From contig JBDRKJ010000006.1 of NCBI GenBank assembly GCA_043814035.1, forward strand, positions 24,913 through 88,912: 64,000 bases of DNA, read 5' to 3'. The notes below the pieces were generated by a model that saw only the letters and a program-made list of their open reading frames with translations, was not told the DNA's origin and searched no databases. Of this stretch, positions 17,900 through 26,004 are shown in pieces (positions within the stretch are counted from its first letter, which is position 1; every line of letters starts with the position of its first letter). The DNA comes from Peribacter sp043814035. GTDB lineage: Bacteria; Patescibacteriota; Gracilibacteria; Peribacterales; Peribacteraceae. The position numbers and the translations under genes are program-made.

Positions 17900-18610
17900 A
17901 TGGACGCGCGACAGAGCAAGCTCCTCGTGGCGATCATCGATCAGTTCATCGAAACAGCGCTTCCGGTTGGGAGCAAACGGCTACTCGAGGCTGGTGAGTT
18001 TTGTTGTTCCTCAGCAACTCTCCGCAGCGAGATGTCACGTCTGGAAGACGAAGGATTTTTGCAGCAGCCACACGTGTCAGCCGGACGCGTTCCCACGGCC
18101 AAGGGCTATCGCATGTACGTGCGCGACTACCTCGAGCCCTCTCGTCATGAAGTGGTTGTTCGCAAGCGTTTCGACACGCTCAAAGAGCACTATTTCAAGC
18201 GCAAAGATCAGGAGCGTGTGTACGAGACGGTATCGATGCTTGTCCACATGATGCCGAACGTGGCGTTTGCCAAGGTTCCTCACAAGTCACTGGTGTACTA
18301 TCTGGGTCTCAGTAATGTTCTGAGGCAGCCGGAATTTCAAGAGGATCCAAGCCTTGTCAGTGGAGTGGCCGAGGTGCTCGAAGAGCATTTAAGCGCCATC
18401 CTCGATCGCATCGAGGTTGATGGCAAGGTTCGCTACTACATCGGTGATGAGCATCTTCTGCCCCAGATTCCGAGTTGCAGCCTGATCGTCACAGAGTACG
18501 TTGTGCGAGGCCAGAAGGGAGTCATCGGCATTCTCGGCCCCATGCGCATGGACTACGCGTACAACACGGTTGCACTCGAGCTTGCCGTTGATCTTCTCCG
18601 TTCACACTAA
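17900..18610 (+). CDS. hrcA: Heat-inducible transcription repressor HrcA
   Basis: A 236-aa repressor whose N-terminal winged helix contains IDQFIETALPVGSKRL and SSATLRSEMSRLEDEGFLQQPHVSAGRVPTAKGY, the hallmark DNA-binding region. The C-terminus keeps GVIGILGPMRMDYAYNTVALELAVDLL. It is about 100 residues shorter than usual HrcA (about 340 aa), with the central GAF-like domain reduced. The CIRCE box just upstream supports the call and shows autoregulation. No grpE, dnaK or groE follows; a VirD4-like ATPase gene begins 8 bp after the stop. Confidence 0.95.
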   Translation: MDARQSKLLVAIIDQFIETALPVGSKRLLEAGEFCCSSATLRSEMSRLEDEGFLQQPHVSAGRVPTAKGYRMYVRDYLEPSRHEVVVRKRFDTLKEHYFKRKDQERVYETVSMLVHMMPNVAFAKVPHKSLVYYLGLSNVLRQPEFQEDPSLVSGVAEVLEEHLSAILDRIEVDGKVRYYIGDEHLLPQIPSCSLIVTEYVVRGQKGVIGILGPMRMDYAYNTVALELAVDLLRSH

Positions 18611-18618
18611 ACACTTTC

Positions 18619-21303
18619 ATGTCGACTTTCCTCCTCAAGATTCGGCCAGCTCTCGAAAATGAACGAGGGCCCCTCTACGTCGAATCGATGATCGCGGCAC
18701 TCCATTCCCTCAAAAGGCATACCGCGTCTGTAGAGCTTGAAATCGGTGTGGGGCGTGACCGCAAAATCGCACTCTTTGTCCGTGCCAACGAAGATACCGT
18801 CGGGTTGGTCGAGAGTCAGCTCTACGCGCAGTTCCCCGATATTGATATTGAGGAGGTCCGCGAAGATCCTTTCGTAACTTCAGAGGATGAAGAAGCCGTC
18901 TGCGCCGATCTCACTCTGCATACGCCTGAGATTTTTCCCATCAAGCGTCATCCGCAGTTCGATGACATGCTTGCGCGGGTGAACATCGATCCGATTGCCG
19001 GTCTGACATCTGCCCTTGCGCGATATCCCTTTGCCGGAATGCGCGGGCACATTCAGATTGTTTTACGACCTCTGGGGGGGCGATACAGAACACGATCGCT
19101 GTGCTTTCTCCCTCTACTCCAGAAAGGCCTTCCTTCGCTCTCGAGGCGCTATGCAAATTTCTTCACGCGCGTCGTCCTCGCGCGCGGGTGGCGGCGGTTT
19201 GTGTACTGGCCGCTCTCATTGTTCCTTGGCGGTTTTCGGGCCTCGCCCCTGCTTCGTAAAGTTCGCCTGACTTCTGTCGATCTTGTCGAACGATCACAGG
19301 AGGATGAAGAGCGGGAGGGGGAGCGGATTGCCGGTCGAACGCATGATCGCGAAGATGCGGTTTCGGGAGCGATCGATAAGGTCAATCGACTTCTCTTCAC
19401 CTGCAATGTGCGTGTGAGTGTCATTGCTCCGAAGGGCAAATCGCTCGAGGCGGGTCGCAAGGTCCGCGAGATTGTAGGAAGTTTTCGTCAGTTCTCACTG
19501 CCGCACAGTAATGAGTTTGCCGCACTCCCTGAGCGCACATTCTCCACAATTCCTTTCGGGTTCACTGTACGGCCGTTTGTTCTCTCTGTCGAAGAAGTCG
19601 CCACCATGTGGCATATGCCCACGCTCTTGGTGCAAACGCCGAGTATCGATTGGGTGTTGAGCAAGAAGCTTGAACCGCCGGTCAATCTGCCGCTACCAGG
19701 GGTTTCAGATACTGCCGATGCGCTCACGGTGCTCGGCGAGTCGGTCTATCGCGGCCAGCGATCCAAATTTGGCATTCGTCTCGATGACCGGCGTCGTCAT
19801 GTGTACATCCTTGGTAAAACAGGCATGGGAAAATCCACGCTTCTTGAGAATATGATCTACTCCGACATCCAGGCAGGAAAAGGTGTGGGTATTATCGATC
19901 CACACGGTGATCTGGCTGAGATAGTACCGCAGTTCGTGCCCAAACATCGCAGCAATGATGTGGTGATATTCGATCCGTCTGATCGGGATTTCCCCATTTC
20001 CTTCAATGTGCTCGATTGTCCCAACCCCGACCAGCGTGTGCTCGTGGCATCGGGTCTCATGAGCGTGTTCACCAAGCTGTGGCCGGGCATGTTCAGTGGC
20101 CGCATGGAGCACATTCTGCGCAATACACTGCTTGCGCTTCTCGAATTTCAGGGGTCCTCGATGCTCGGCATCATGCGTATGTTCGCGGATGACGTGTACC
20201 GCAAAAAAGTCGTCGCACGTGTCACAGATCCCATGGTGAAAAGCTTCTGGGAGCAGGAATACGCATCGTGGAACGACAAGTACCGCACCGAAGCAGTCGC
20301 AGCAATTCAGAATAAGGTTGGTCAGCTTCTCTCTACGCCACTCATTCGCAATATTGTGGGACAGGTGAAGAATGGCCTCGATATCCGTCATGCCATGGAT
20401 TCGGGCAAGATCATCATCGTGAATTTGAGTAAAGGAAAACTGGGCGAAGATACTTCCGCTTTCCTTGGCTCGATGCTCGTGACCAAATTCCAGATCGATG
20501 CCATGAGCCGTGCCGACGTTCCCGAATCGGAACGCAGGGATTTCTACCTCTACGTGGATGAGTTTCAGAATTTCGCCACCGAATCGTTTGCGTCCATTCT
20601 CTCCGAAGCGCGTAAGTACCGTCTCAATCTCACCATGGCCAATCAGTACGTGGCACAGCTTCTTATCGGCGAGGGCAAGACGACGCTCAAAGATGCAGTC
20701 TTCGGCAATGTGGGATCCATCGTGTGTTTCCAAGTGGGATCCGATGATGCCGAGGCACTGAGTCTGCAGTTCGAAGAGGCCGTGATGACCAAAGACATCC
20801 TCAGTCTGCCCAAATATCACGCTTACGTGCGTCTGATGATTGACGGTGTGCCGAGCAAGCCCTTCTCGGTCACCACGCTCCCGCCTCCGCACGCCGGGCA
20901 CGATCTGCGGCGTCTCGAGATTCTGCACAAACTCTCTCGCGAGCGTTACACCGAAAAACGGTCGGTGGTTGAAGAGAAAATTTCAAAGTGGGCCGTCAGC
21001 TCCTTCGAAGCTTCAGCACAGTCTAAAGCAGGAGAGAAAGCCAAAGAGAAGGAGGAAGAAGAAATAAAAAAAGCGAAGAAGAAGGGGATGAACATCAAGG
21101 AGTATCGCGCGTGGCGTGATCGCGAGATGTGGACCAACGAATTCAACATGTTGCGCAAGAAGCAGATTTTGGACAAGGAACTCACAGAAGAAGAAAAGAA
21201 GATATGGAAGGATTTGGAGCAAAAACTCGAGGCGAGTGGGGGAGTACCACCCTTGAGTAAGGCATTGCAGGAGCTCGCGGAACGCAAAAAGGGTGCTGCG
21301 TGA
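18619..21303 (+). CDS. VirD4/TraG-like type IV secretion DNA-translocase ATPase, paralogue 1
   Basis: An 894-aa protein. The N-terminal about 330 residues form a CPR-type domain of unknown role with basic hydrophobic stretches (about 180-215). A motor domain follows with Walker A GKTGMGKST (about residue 400), IDPHGDLAE, Walker B FYLYVDEFQNFATE (about 640) and a TraM-recognition-like region. The C-terminus is a charged coiled coil (KEKEEEEIKKAKKK). It is a hexameric-type coupling ATPase probably moving DNA or protein across the membrane, but no VirB4, VirB6 or relaxase is nearby. It starts 8 bp after hrcA and has a paralogue at 37984-40227. Confidence 0.82.
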   Translation: MSTFLLKIRPALENERGPLYVESMIAALHSLKRHTASVELEIGVGRDRKIALFVRANEDTVGLVESQLYAQFPDIDIEEVREDPFVTSEDEEAVCADLTLHTPEIFPIKRHPQFDDMLARVNIDPIAGLTSALARYPFAGMRGHIQIVLRPLGGRYRTRSLCFLPLLQKGLPSLSRRYANFFTRVVLARGWRRFVYWPLSLFLGGFRASPLLRKVRLTSVDLVERSQEDEEREGERIAGRTHDREDAVSGAIDKVNRLLFTCNVRVSVIAPKGKSLEAGRKVREIVGSFRQFSLPHSNEFAALPERTFSTIPFGFTVRPFVLSVEEVATMWHMPTLLVQTPSIDWVLSKKLEPPVNLPLPGVSDTADALTVLGESVYRGQRSKFGIRLDDRRRHVYILGKTGMGKSTLLENMIYSDIQAGKGVGIIDPHGDLAEIVPQFVPKHRSNDVVIFDPSDRDFPISFNVLDCPNPDQRVLVASGLMSVFTKLWPGMFSGRMEHILRNTLLALLEFQGSSMLGIMRMFADDVYRKKVVARVTDPMVKSFWEQEYASWNDKYRTEAVAAIQNKVGQLLSTPLIRNIVGQVKNGLDIRHAMDSGKIIIVNLSKGKLGEDTSAFLGSMLVTKFQIDAMSRADVPESERRDFYLYVDEFQNFATESFASILSEARKYRLNLTMANQYVAQLLIGEGKTTLKDAVFGNVGSIVCFQVGSDDAEALSLQFEEAVMTKDILSLPKYHAYVRLMIDGVPSKPFSVTTLPPPHAGHDLRRLEILHKLSRERYTEKRSVVEEKISKWAVSSFEASAQSKAGEKAKEKEEEEIKKAKKKGMNIKEYRAWRDREMWTNEFNMLRKKQILDKELTEEEKKIWKDLEQKLEASGGVPPLSKALQELAERKKGAA

Positions 21304-21330
21304 AGAACCCATTTGTTGACGCATTTCTTT

Positions 21331-21356
21331 TCCACCTTTGTCCGGCGACAAAGTAG
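21331..21356. repeat. Degenerate copy of a CCACCTTTG palindromic repeat
   Basis: TTTTCCACCTTTGTCCGGCG continues as ACAAAGTAGG. It matches the perfect palindrome at 25672-25695 with the same upstream TTTCTTTT context, differing in the centre and the right arm. Confidence 0.6.
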
Positions 21357-21373
21357 GTTTTGTCTCTCATGAA

Positions 21374-21406
21374 TAAAAAAAGACCGGAACGTATTCCGGC
21401 CTTTTT
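21374..21406. terminator. Bidirectional intrinsic terminator
   Basis: CCGGAA-CGTA-TTCCGG flanked by AAAAAAAG on one side and CCTTTTT on the other. It follows the VirD4-like gene by about 70 bp and could stop transcription from either side. Confidence 0.85.
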
Positions 21407-21410
21407 GTGT

Positions 21411-21935
21411 TGGTGTTCCCCTCGGGTGCTATCGGAAGCAAGTAGACTACTTCGCGAGCGGGTGAGGGAGAAGGGTGAAGGGAGGAAACCTTCGTCTTTC
21501 TGCCGTGCTGTGGTCCTTGTTTCTCCTCGTGACCGGCCGAGGTCCCCGTACCAGGATCTTTAGACCTCGCAATTGCGGAGGGATCCATGGGGAGTAGAGG
21601 GGGTGCGTCCACCCGGCTCCTTGAAGCCGGCGGGCGACATTGCACAGCAGAGAGGATGGTAGTCACATGGTGAGCCTCATATTCAGGAGCGAATCCTTGA
21701 ACGAAGCGTATGTGTTATGCAGTGATCAACGATAAGCGAGGGGAGGACGTTCCTATGCCCATGCATTCCTTTGGAAGGATGGATAGGTGAATGGGAGGAA
21801 CGCGGCACGCTTTTAATGTGACCACCATTCTCTCTGCGTAGTATCTGTGGTGTGAAGGGGCGGGCTGTGCTCCGGCCCCGTACCATTCGATTGTCTTACG
21901 GTACGGGGGCGGAGCGTTTGTGTTTGTCTTTCTCT
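21411..21935 (+). ncRNA. Possible large structured RNA; family not identified
   Basis: No credible ORF is found between 21304 and 22174. The block is bounded by a bidirectional terminator at 21374-21406 and a plus-strand terminator-like hairpin at 21869-21915. Its interior is GC-rich with many local stems, for example CGGCTCC/GGAGCCG-type pairing in ACCCGGCTCCTTGAAGCCGG near 21610. A weak RNase P-like series is visible in order (ATCCATGGGGAGTAG, CGACATTGCACAGCAGAGAG, TAGGTGAATGGGAGGAAC), but the universal GAGGAAAGTCC is absent. RNase P RNA or another housekeeping RNA is possible, not shown. 21936-22174 is AT-rich and holds only small hairpins. Confidence 0.35.
21869..21915 (+). terminator. 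Long GC-rich hairpin, probable plus-strand terminator
   Basis: Arms GCTCCGGCCCCGTACC and GGTACGGGGGCGGAGC pair almost completely (15 of 16) around a 15-nt loop and are followed by the T-rich GTTTGTGTTTGTCTTTCTC. The T-rich tail lies only on the plus-strand side. Confidence 0.6.
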
Positions 21936-22174
21936 TGGTAGGAAGGAACACGAGGCCGCAGGCCTTGATTTGCTTGATTGGCAAATCCGGCCATTGTACC
22001 GCGCATGAATATTCAGGCAAATTCTTGGGATAGCCCTCCAGCCTTTTCTGTAGTGTTGATCACATTAATTGAACAACAAGAATTATCGATTCTTGGCTAA
22101 TAAAAGCCAATTTATACACAATTCATACATGTACATTCCTTTTAACTTTCAATGAGACAAGCAGAACATACATT

Positions 22175-23566
22175 TTAGAGTCCTTCGGGAGCCATGAGCT
22201 CAATGTGACTCTCGGTAAATCGCTTCAGGATTTCTTCTGTGATCTGCGTCATGACGACACGCCGCCGGCCGATAGGAGCAGGAAAGCACAGACGTAGCTC
22301 AATTGCTCCGCCTGTTGTGACTTCTGCGTAGACACGAGGAGCAGGGGAAATCTGCGTGAAGTAGTACCCACGCATTCGACGATCTATCTGGCGCTGGGCC
22401 TGCGAAGCGAATTCTCCTGTCTCCTTCTTCAGGATCTCTTCGAGAATGCCTTTGGCTTGTTCATACTGACTGGGTTTCTTCAGTCGAATAGGCATTTCGA
22501 CATTCTCGAAATCTGATGTGCTGTGAAAATTCACAAGGGGATCGACCAGCATCCTCTGATTCGGAATGCGCACGAGCTTACCCATGTGTCCCATGAGTTC
22601 GGCATCCATTGTTCGTGACACGATGAGCGTGGTGTAGAGCATGCCTACATCAATGACGTCCCCCACCAGATCGCCGATAGCCACGCGTTGGCCGATGGAG
22701 ATGGAATTCCTCAATCCGAACCATCCCGCAATCCCCTTGATCATATCTTGCATGACAATGATCAGTGCAGCGCCGATCACGGCAATAACCGTCGAGATTC
22801 CCGGATGCTCTGAATAGATGCGTTGAATGAACCAGAAGACGAGTGTCACGTAGACGACGAATGTGAAGACTTTTGTTGCTGCATAGCGCAGGCGTCGATG
22901 ACGAATGTGGTTGAGTAGCAGATTTCTAATGAGTCGTTCGGCCCAGAAGATGAAGAAGAAGATCGCAAGGTAAGAGAGAATGCTGAAGAGAACACCGAGG
23001 TTGCGCACCTGCTGCTCCTGCTTCAATGTGTTGAGCCGGTCCTCTTGTGCTTTCTGATAGGCCTGTAGAACAGAAAGACGCTCTTCGACAATCGCCTTCT
23101 TTGCCAGAAGCTCCGGGTAGGATTTTGTGAGCAGTATCTGGCCGGAGGGTAGAGATCCCGTTCCGCTCTTCTGAATTTGCTTGTAGTGCGATTCCTCTTT
23201 TTCCAGTAGTGAGAGATCTGCCTTTCTCTCATCGATGCGCTGGTTGATGCTGCTCACAATCGATCGCTGCCGATCGAGCGCCAGTACAAGATCAGAAGGT
23301 TCGGCTTGGTCTTGCTCCAGATCTTTGATGGTTTTGGCGAATTCCTTCTCGAATTCTGATCGGATGGCGGCCCGTTCGTCAGTAATTCCTTTCTCAATCG
23401 GACTCGTTGCATCGGGTGTTTGCGCCTTGAGCAGGCTGGAGAAACGCCATTGCAGGCGTGGGACATCTTTTTGAATATCGCTCTGAGCAGCAATTGCCAC
23501 ATTCGCCAGAAACAAACCGGTAAACAGGAAGGCGAAGGACCAAGAACGGAAGTTGAAATGGAACAT
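22175..23566 (-). CDS. MscS-family mechanosensitive channel with long N-terminal coiled coil
   Basis: About 463 aa from MFHFNFRSWSFAFLF, chosen because it starts a signal peptide (cleavage near IAA-QS) and avoids overlap with glyA; the frame is open to 23767. A helical region (about residues 30-195) precedes transmembrane helices and the MscS core: VIAVIGAALIIVMQDMIKGIAGWFGLRNSISIGQRVAIGDLVGDV, corresponding to the pore helix and beta domain. Such channels release osmolytes on hypo-osmotic shock. The pore helix is less Gly/Ala-rich than E. coli MscS, so gating may differ. Confidence 0.85.
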   Translation of the reverse strand: MFHFNFRSWSFAFLFTGLFLANVAIAAQSDIQKDVPRLQWRFSSLLKAQTPDATSPIEKGITDERAAIRSEFEKEFAKTIKDLEQDQAEPSDLVLALDRQRSIVSSINQRIDERKADLSLLEKEESHYKQIQKSGTGSLPSGQILLTKSYPELLAKKAIVEERLSVLQAYQKAQEDRLNTLKQEQQVRNLGVLFSILSYLAIFFFIFWAERLIRNLLLNHIRHRRLRYAATKVFTFVVYVTLVFWFIQRIYSEHPGISTVIAVIGAALIIVMQDMIKGIAGWFGLRNSISIGQRVAIGDLVGDVIDVGMLYTTLIVSRTMDAELMGHMGKLVRIPNQRMLVDPLVNFHSTSDFENVEMPIRLKKPSQYEQAKGILEEILKKETGEFASQAQRQIDRRMRGYYFTQISPAPRVYAEVTTGGAIELRLCFPAPIGRRRVVMTQITEEILKRFTESHIELMAPEGL

Positions 23567-23633
23567 GCTGGAGCACTGTAGCACAGCGTACAAAAACTGT
23601 GAGAGATGAGCGGGATTTTTTACTCGCGCACTA

Positions 23634-24965
23634 CTACGACCGTGACATGACCACTTCCTTTCCTGCGCTTTTCTCCACACTTGCTGGTCCGTTGGCGTCG
23701 GCCCAATGCTGAGGATCGATACCGGGGCAGGGGAAGGCCTGGCAGAGCTCTGAGATTTCGCCAGCAATGCGGTCTAAGGCTGCTTCGTCTTTAGCATTGG
23801 TCAGTACAGCATTGATCCAGTCGCCGATCTTACGCATTTCGGGTTCTTTCATCCCGCGTGAGGTCACGGAAGGTGTTCCGATGCGCACGCCGGAGGGATT
23901 CATGGGCGTCTGCGTGTCGAAGGGCACCAGATTACAGTTGGCTACCATACCGGCGCGATCGAGTGCTCTGGAGGCGTCGCGGCCCAGAATACCTTTACTC
24001 TTGAAGGTTTCGAAAAGGATCAAGTGGTTGTCAGTTCCACCGGTGATAAGGCGCAACCCGTGTGTGAGCAGCTGATCGGCGAGCGCCTGTGCGTTCTTTA
24101 CAATCTGCGCGGCGTATTCTTTGAATGCCGGTTGCGTTGCCTCCTTGAAGGCGACAGCGATGGCCGCTGTAGTCTGATTGTGCGGTCCACCCTGCAGACC
24201 TGGCATGATTGCCTTGTCGATGGCTTGGGCGTACTGCGCTTTGCACACCATGAGTGCTCCACGCGGTCCGCGTAATGTCTTGTGCGATGTGGTGATGCCG
24301 GTATCGGCCATGGGGAAGGGGCTTGGATGTACTCCTCCCAGAATGAGCCCTGTAATATGCGAGATGTCGGCGTGGAAGATCGCTCCAACGTCGTCACAAA
24401 TCTCGCGGAACCGTTGCCATTCGATGGTCCGCGGGTAGGCGGTGTAGCCGGCAACGATGAGTTTCGGCTTCACTTCTTTCGCCTGTTTCCAGATTTGGTC
24501 GTAGTTGAGCCGCTCCGTCTCTGGGTCCAATTCGTACGGTGCTGAGTGGTAGAGCTTGCCCGAGAAATTCACCTTCCACCCGTGCGTGAGGTGGCCACCC
24601 TGCGGAAGAGCAAGACCCATGATCACATCACCCGGCTGCAGAACAGCGTGATAGACAGCCATATTGGCCGGGCTCCCCGAGTACGGCTGCACGTTGGCGT
24701 GATCCATGTGAAATGCTGCCTTTGCCCGCTCGATGGCGAGCGACTCGATCTGATCGGTGATCTGTTGACCTTCGTAGTAGCGCTTGCCGGGGTACCCTTC
24801 AGAGTAGATGTTCGTCAGTACACTCCCCGATGCTTCCAGAACCGCGGAGGACGCGTAGTTTTCAGAGGGAATGAGGCGGATCTTTGACCACTGTCGTTGT
24901 TCCTCGGCGATGATGAGGTCGCGAATCTGTGGATCCGTCTTCGTAAGTGCAGGAAGGTATGTCAT
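23634..24965 (-). CDS. glyA: Serine hydroxymethyltransferase
   Basis: A 443-aa PLP enzyme converting serine and THF to glycine and methylene-THF. Signatures include IPSENYASSAVLEASGSVLTNIYSEGYPGKRYYEG, LNVQPYSGSPAN-type NVQPYSGSPANMAVY, and the PLP-lysine motif TTSHKTLRGPRGA. Full length. It is followed by mscS on the same strand; the 5-formyl-THF cyclo-ligase gene lies 80 bp upstream, giving a small one-carbon cluster that would also supply formyl/formate chemistry relevant to PurP. Confidence 0.97.
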   Translation of the reverse strand: MTYLPALTKTDPQIRDLIIAEEQRQWSKIRLIPSENYASSAVLEASGSVLTNIYSEGYPGKRYYEGQQITDQIESLAIERAKAAFHMDHANVQPYSGSPANMAVYHAVLQPGDVIMGLALPQGGHLTHGWKVNFSGKLYHSAPYELDPETERLNYDQIWKQAKEVKPKLIVAGYTAYPRTIEWQRFREICDDVGAIFHADISHITGLILGGVHPSPFPMADTGITTSHKTLRGPRGALMVCKAQYAQAIDKAIMPGLQGGPHNQTTAAIAVAFKEATQPAFKEYAAQIVKNAQALADQLLTHGLRLITGGTDNHLILFETFKSKGILGRDASRALDRAGMVANCNLVPFDTQTPMNPSGVRIGTPSVTSRGMKEPEMRKIGDWINAVLTNAKDEAALDRIAGEISELCQAFPCPGIDPQHWADANGPASVEKSAGKEVVMSRS

Positions 24966-25044
24966 GGAAGGAGGGGTAGGAGTGAGGGCATCCTCAGCCT
25001 ACCACGCGCGCGCTTGCTGAAAAGCCTTCTGAACACAAAGGTTG

Positions 25045-25626
25045 TTATTTCTGTATGAGCGTGAATCCACGTGGGGTGAAAATGCCATCTACGGGGGCGT
25101 CATGCTCCTCCATGGGGACAACATTCACTACTTGGCAGTCGTATGCGACACCGAAGTACTGCGATTCTCCGTTTTCTGCGCGATGAGCGGTGATCCACCG
25201 GTCGTAGCCCCCGTTTCCGCGCCCGAGGCGGCCACCTGCCTGATCAAATGCGCGTCCCGGAATCAGGGCCACAATCGTCTCTGTAGGATCCAGTATTTCA
25301 GCGTCCGCTGATGGCTCAGGGATACCAAACGAACTTGCCTGAAGATGCGAGAGATCGTGCACTCGTCGCATGACGAGTGTGCTCCCGTCGAACACCGGCA
25401 GATAGAGCGGCTGATTGCGCGTGAGCAGTTCTGCGAGGAGTGCGCGAATATCTGGTTCGGTTTGAAGAGGGAAGTATGCGCACACCGCTCCCTCCGTTGG
25501 CAGTGTTTCCAAAATCCTGCGTTCAATGGAACGGCTCTGGGCGGCACGCTCCTGCGCATTCATGTGCTGGATGCGTTCGAGGATTGCTGTGCGGAGCTCC
25601 TCTTTCTGGTCAGAGAGATGAGGCAT
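25045..25626 (-). CDS. 5-formyltetrahydrofolate cyclo-ligase
   Basis: A 193-aa enzyme turning 5-formyl-THF into 5,10-methenyl-THF with ATP. Motifs are LPVFDG, FGIPEPSADAEI, the ALIPGRAFDQAGGRLGRGNGGYDRW signature and a conserved DAPVDGIFTPRG end. Full length. It reads toward glyA; recycling of 5-formyl-THF is functionally linked because SHMT produces and is inhibited by that folate. Confidence 0.95.
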   Translation of the reverse strand: MPHLSDQKEELRTAILERIQHMNAQERAAQSRSIERRILETLPTEGAVCAYFPLQTEPDIRALLAELLTRNQPLYLPVFDGSTLVMRRVHDLSHLQASSFGIPEPSADAEILDPTETIVALIPGRAFDQAGGRLGRGNGGYDRWITAHRAENGESQYFGVAYDCQVVNVVPMEEHDAPVDGIFTPRGFTLIQK

Positions 25627-26004
25627 GGAAGAAGTATACTTTCATCATTACCTTTTGCGATGTTTCTTTTTCCACCTTTGTCGCGACAAAGGTGGAGCCA
25701 AAGCGCCGGCGCGCCAATCCCTACTCCACCCGGCCCTGTGCCTCCTCGCCGACTCCTACAAGGATTCGGAGTCGTCTCGTCAGCCGTCCGTTGCCCGGCA
25801 GGGCCTTCCCCTTCACCCCCCGTGGCGCGCCACCTCCAGAATTGTATACATCCGTTTGGACTGAGTTCTGTTGCGTCGCGGAGCGACGGAAAATAATTTA
25901 TCGCGAAGCCGTGGGTGGCTTTGACTTAGACCCGCGGCTGGAGCGATACCACTGAAGGGAAAAGAGAGTCCGTGAGAGAGAAACCGTAGGTTTCTCTTTC
26001 GCGA
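25627..26004. other. Gene-free intergenic region with hairpin repeats
   Basis: No convincing ORF is present. It contains a perfect 24-nt palindrome at 25672-25695, GGCGCGCC-type and GTCGCGGAGCGAC stem-loops (about 25873-25890), and near the dnaX end an inverted pair around GAGAGAAACCGTAGGTTTCTC (about 25976-25998) that may terminate dnaX transcription. Confidence 0.6.
25672..25695. repeat. Perfect 24-nt palindrome (CCACCTTTGTCG arms)
   Basis: The left arm CCACCTTTGTCG is followed directly by its exact reverse complement. A degenerate copy with the same TTTCTTTT leader occurs at 21331-21356, so this is a dispersed repeat. Confidence 0.85.

Noticed and set aside
19705..20928. 407-aa minus-strand ORF over the first VirD4-like gene
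   Set aside because: Long only because of codon bias on the other strand; His-rich composition and no motif.
21411..21935. Confident call of RNase P RNA or tmRNA
   Set aside because: Lacks the universal GAGGAAAGTCC of RNase P and the tRNA-like ends and tag frame of tmRNA; left as an unidentified candidate.
25345..25955. 183-aa and 171-aa plus-strand ORFs over the cyclo-ligase gene and intergenic region
   Set aside because: Partly antisense to the 5-formyl-THF cyclo-ligase gene and partly across hairpin repeats; no coding signature.
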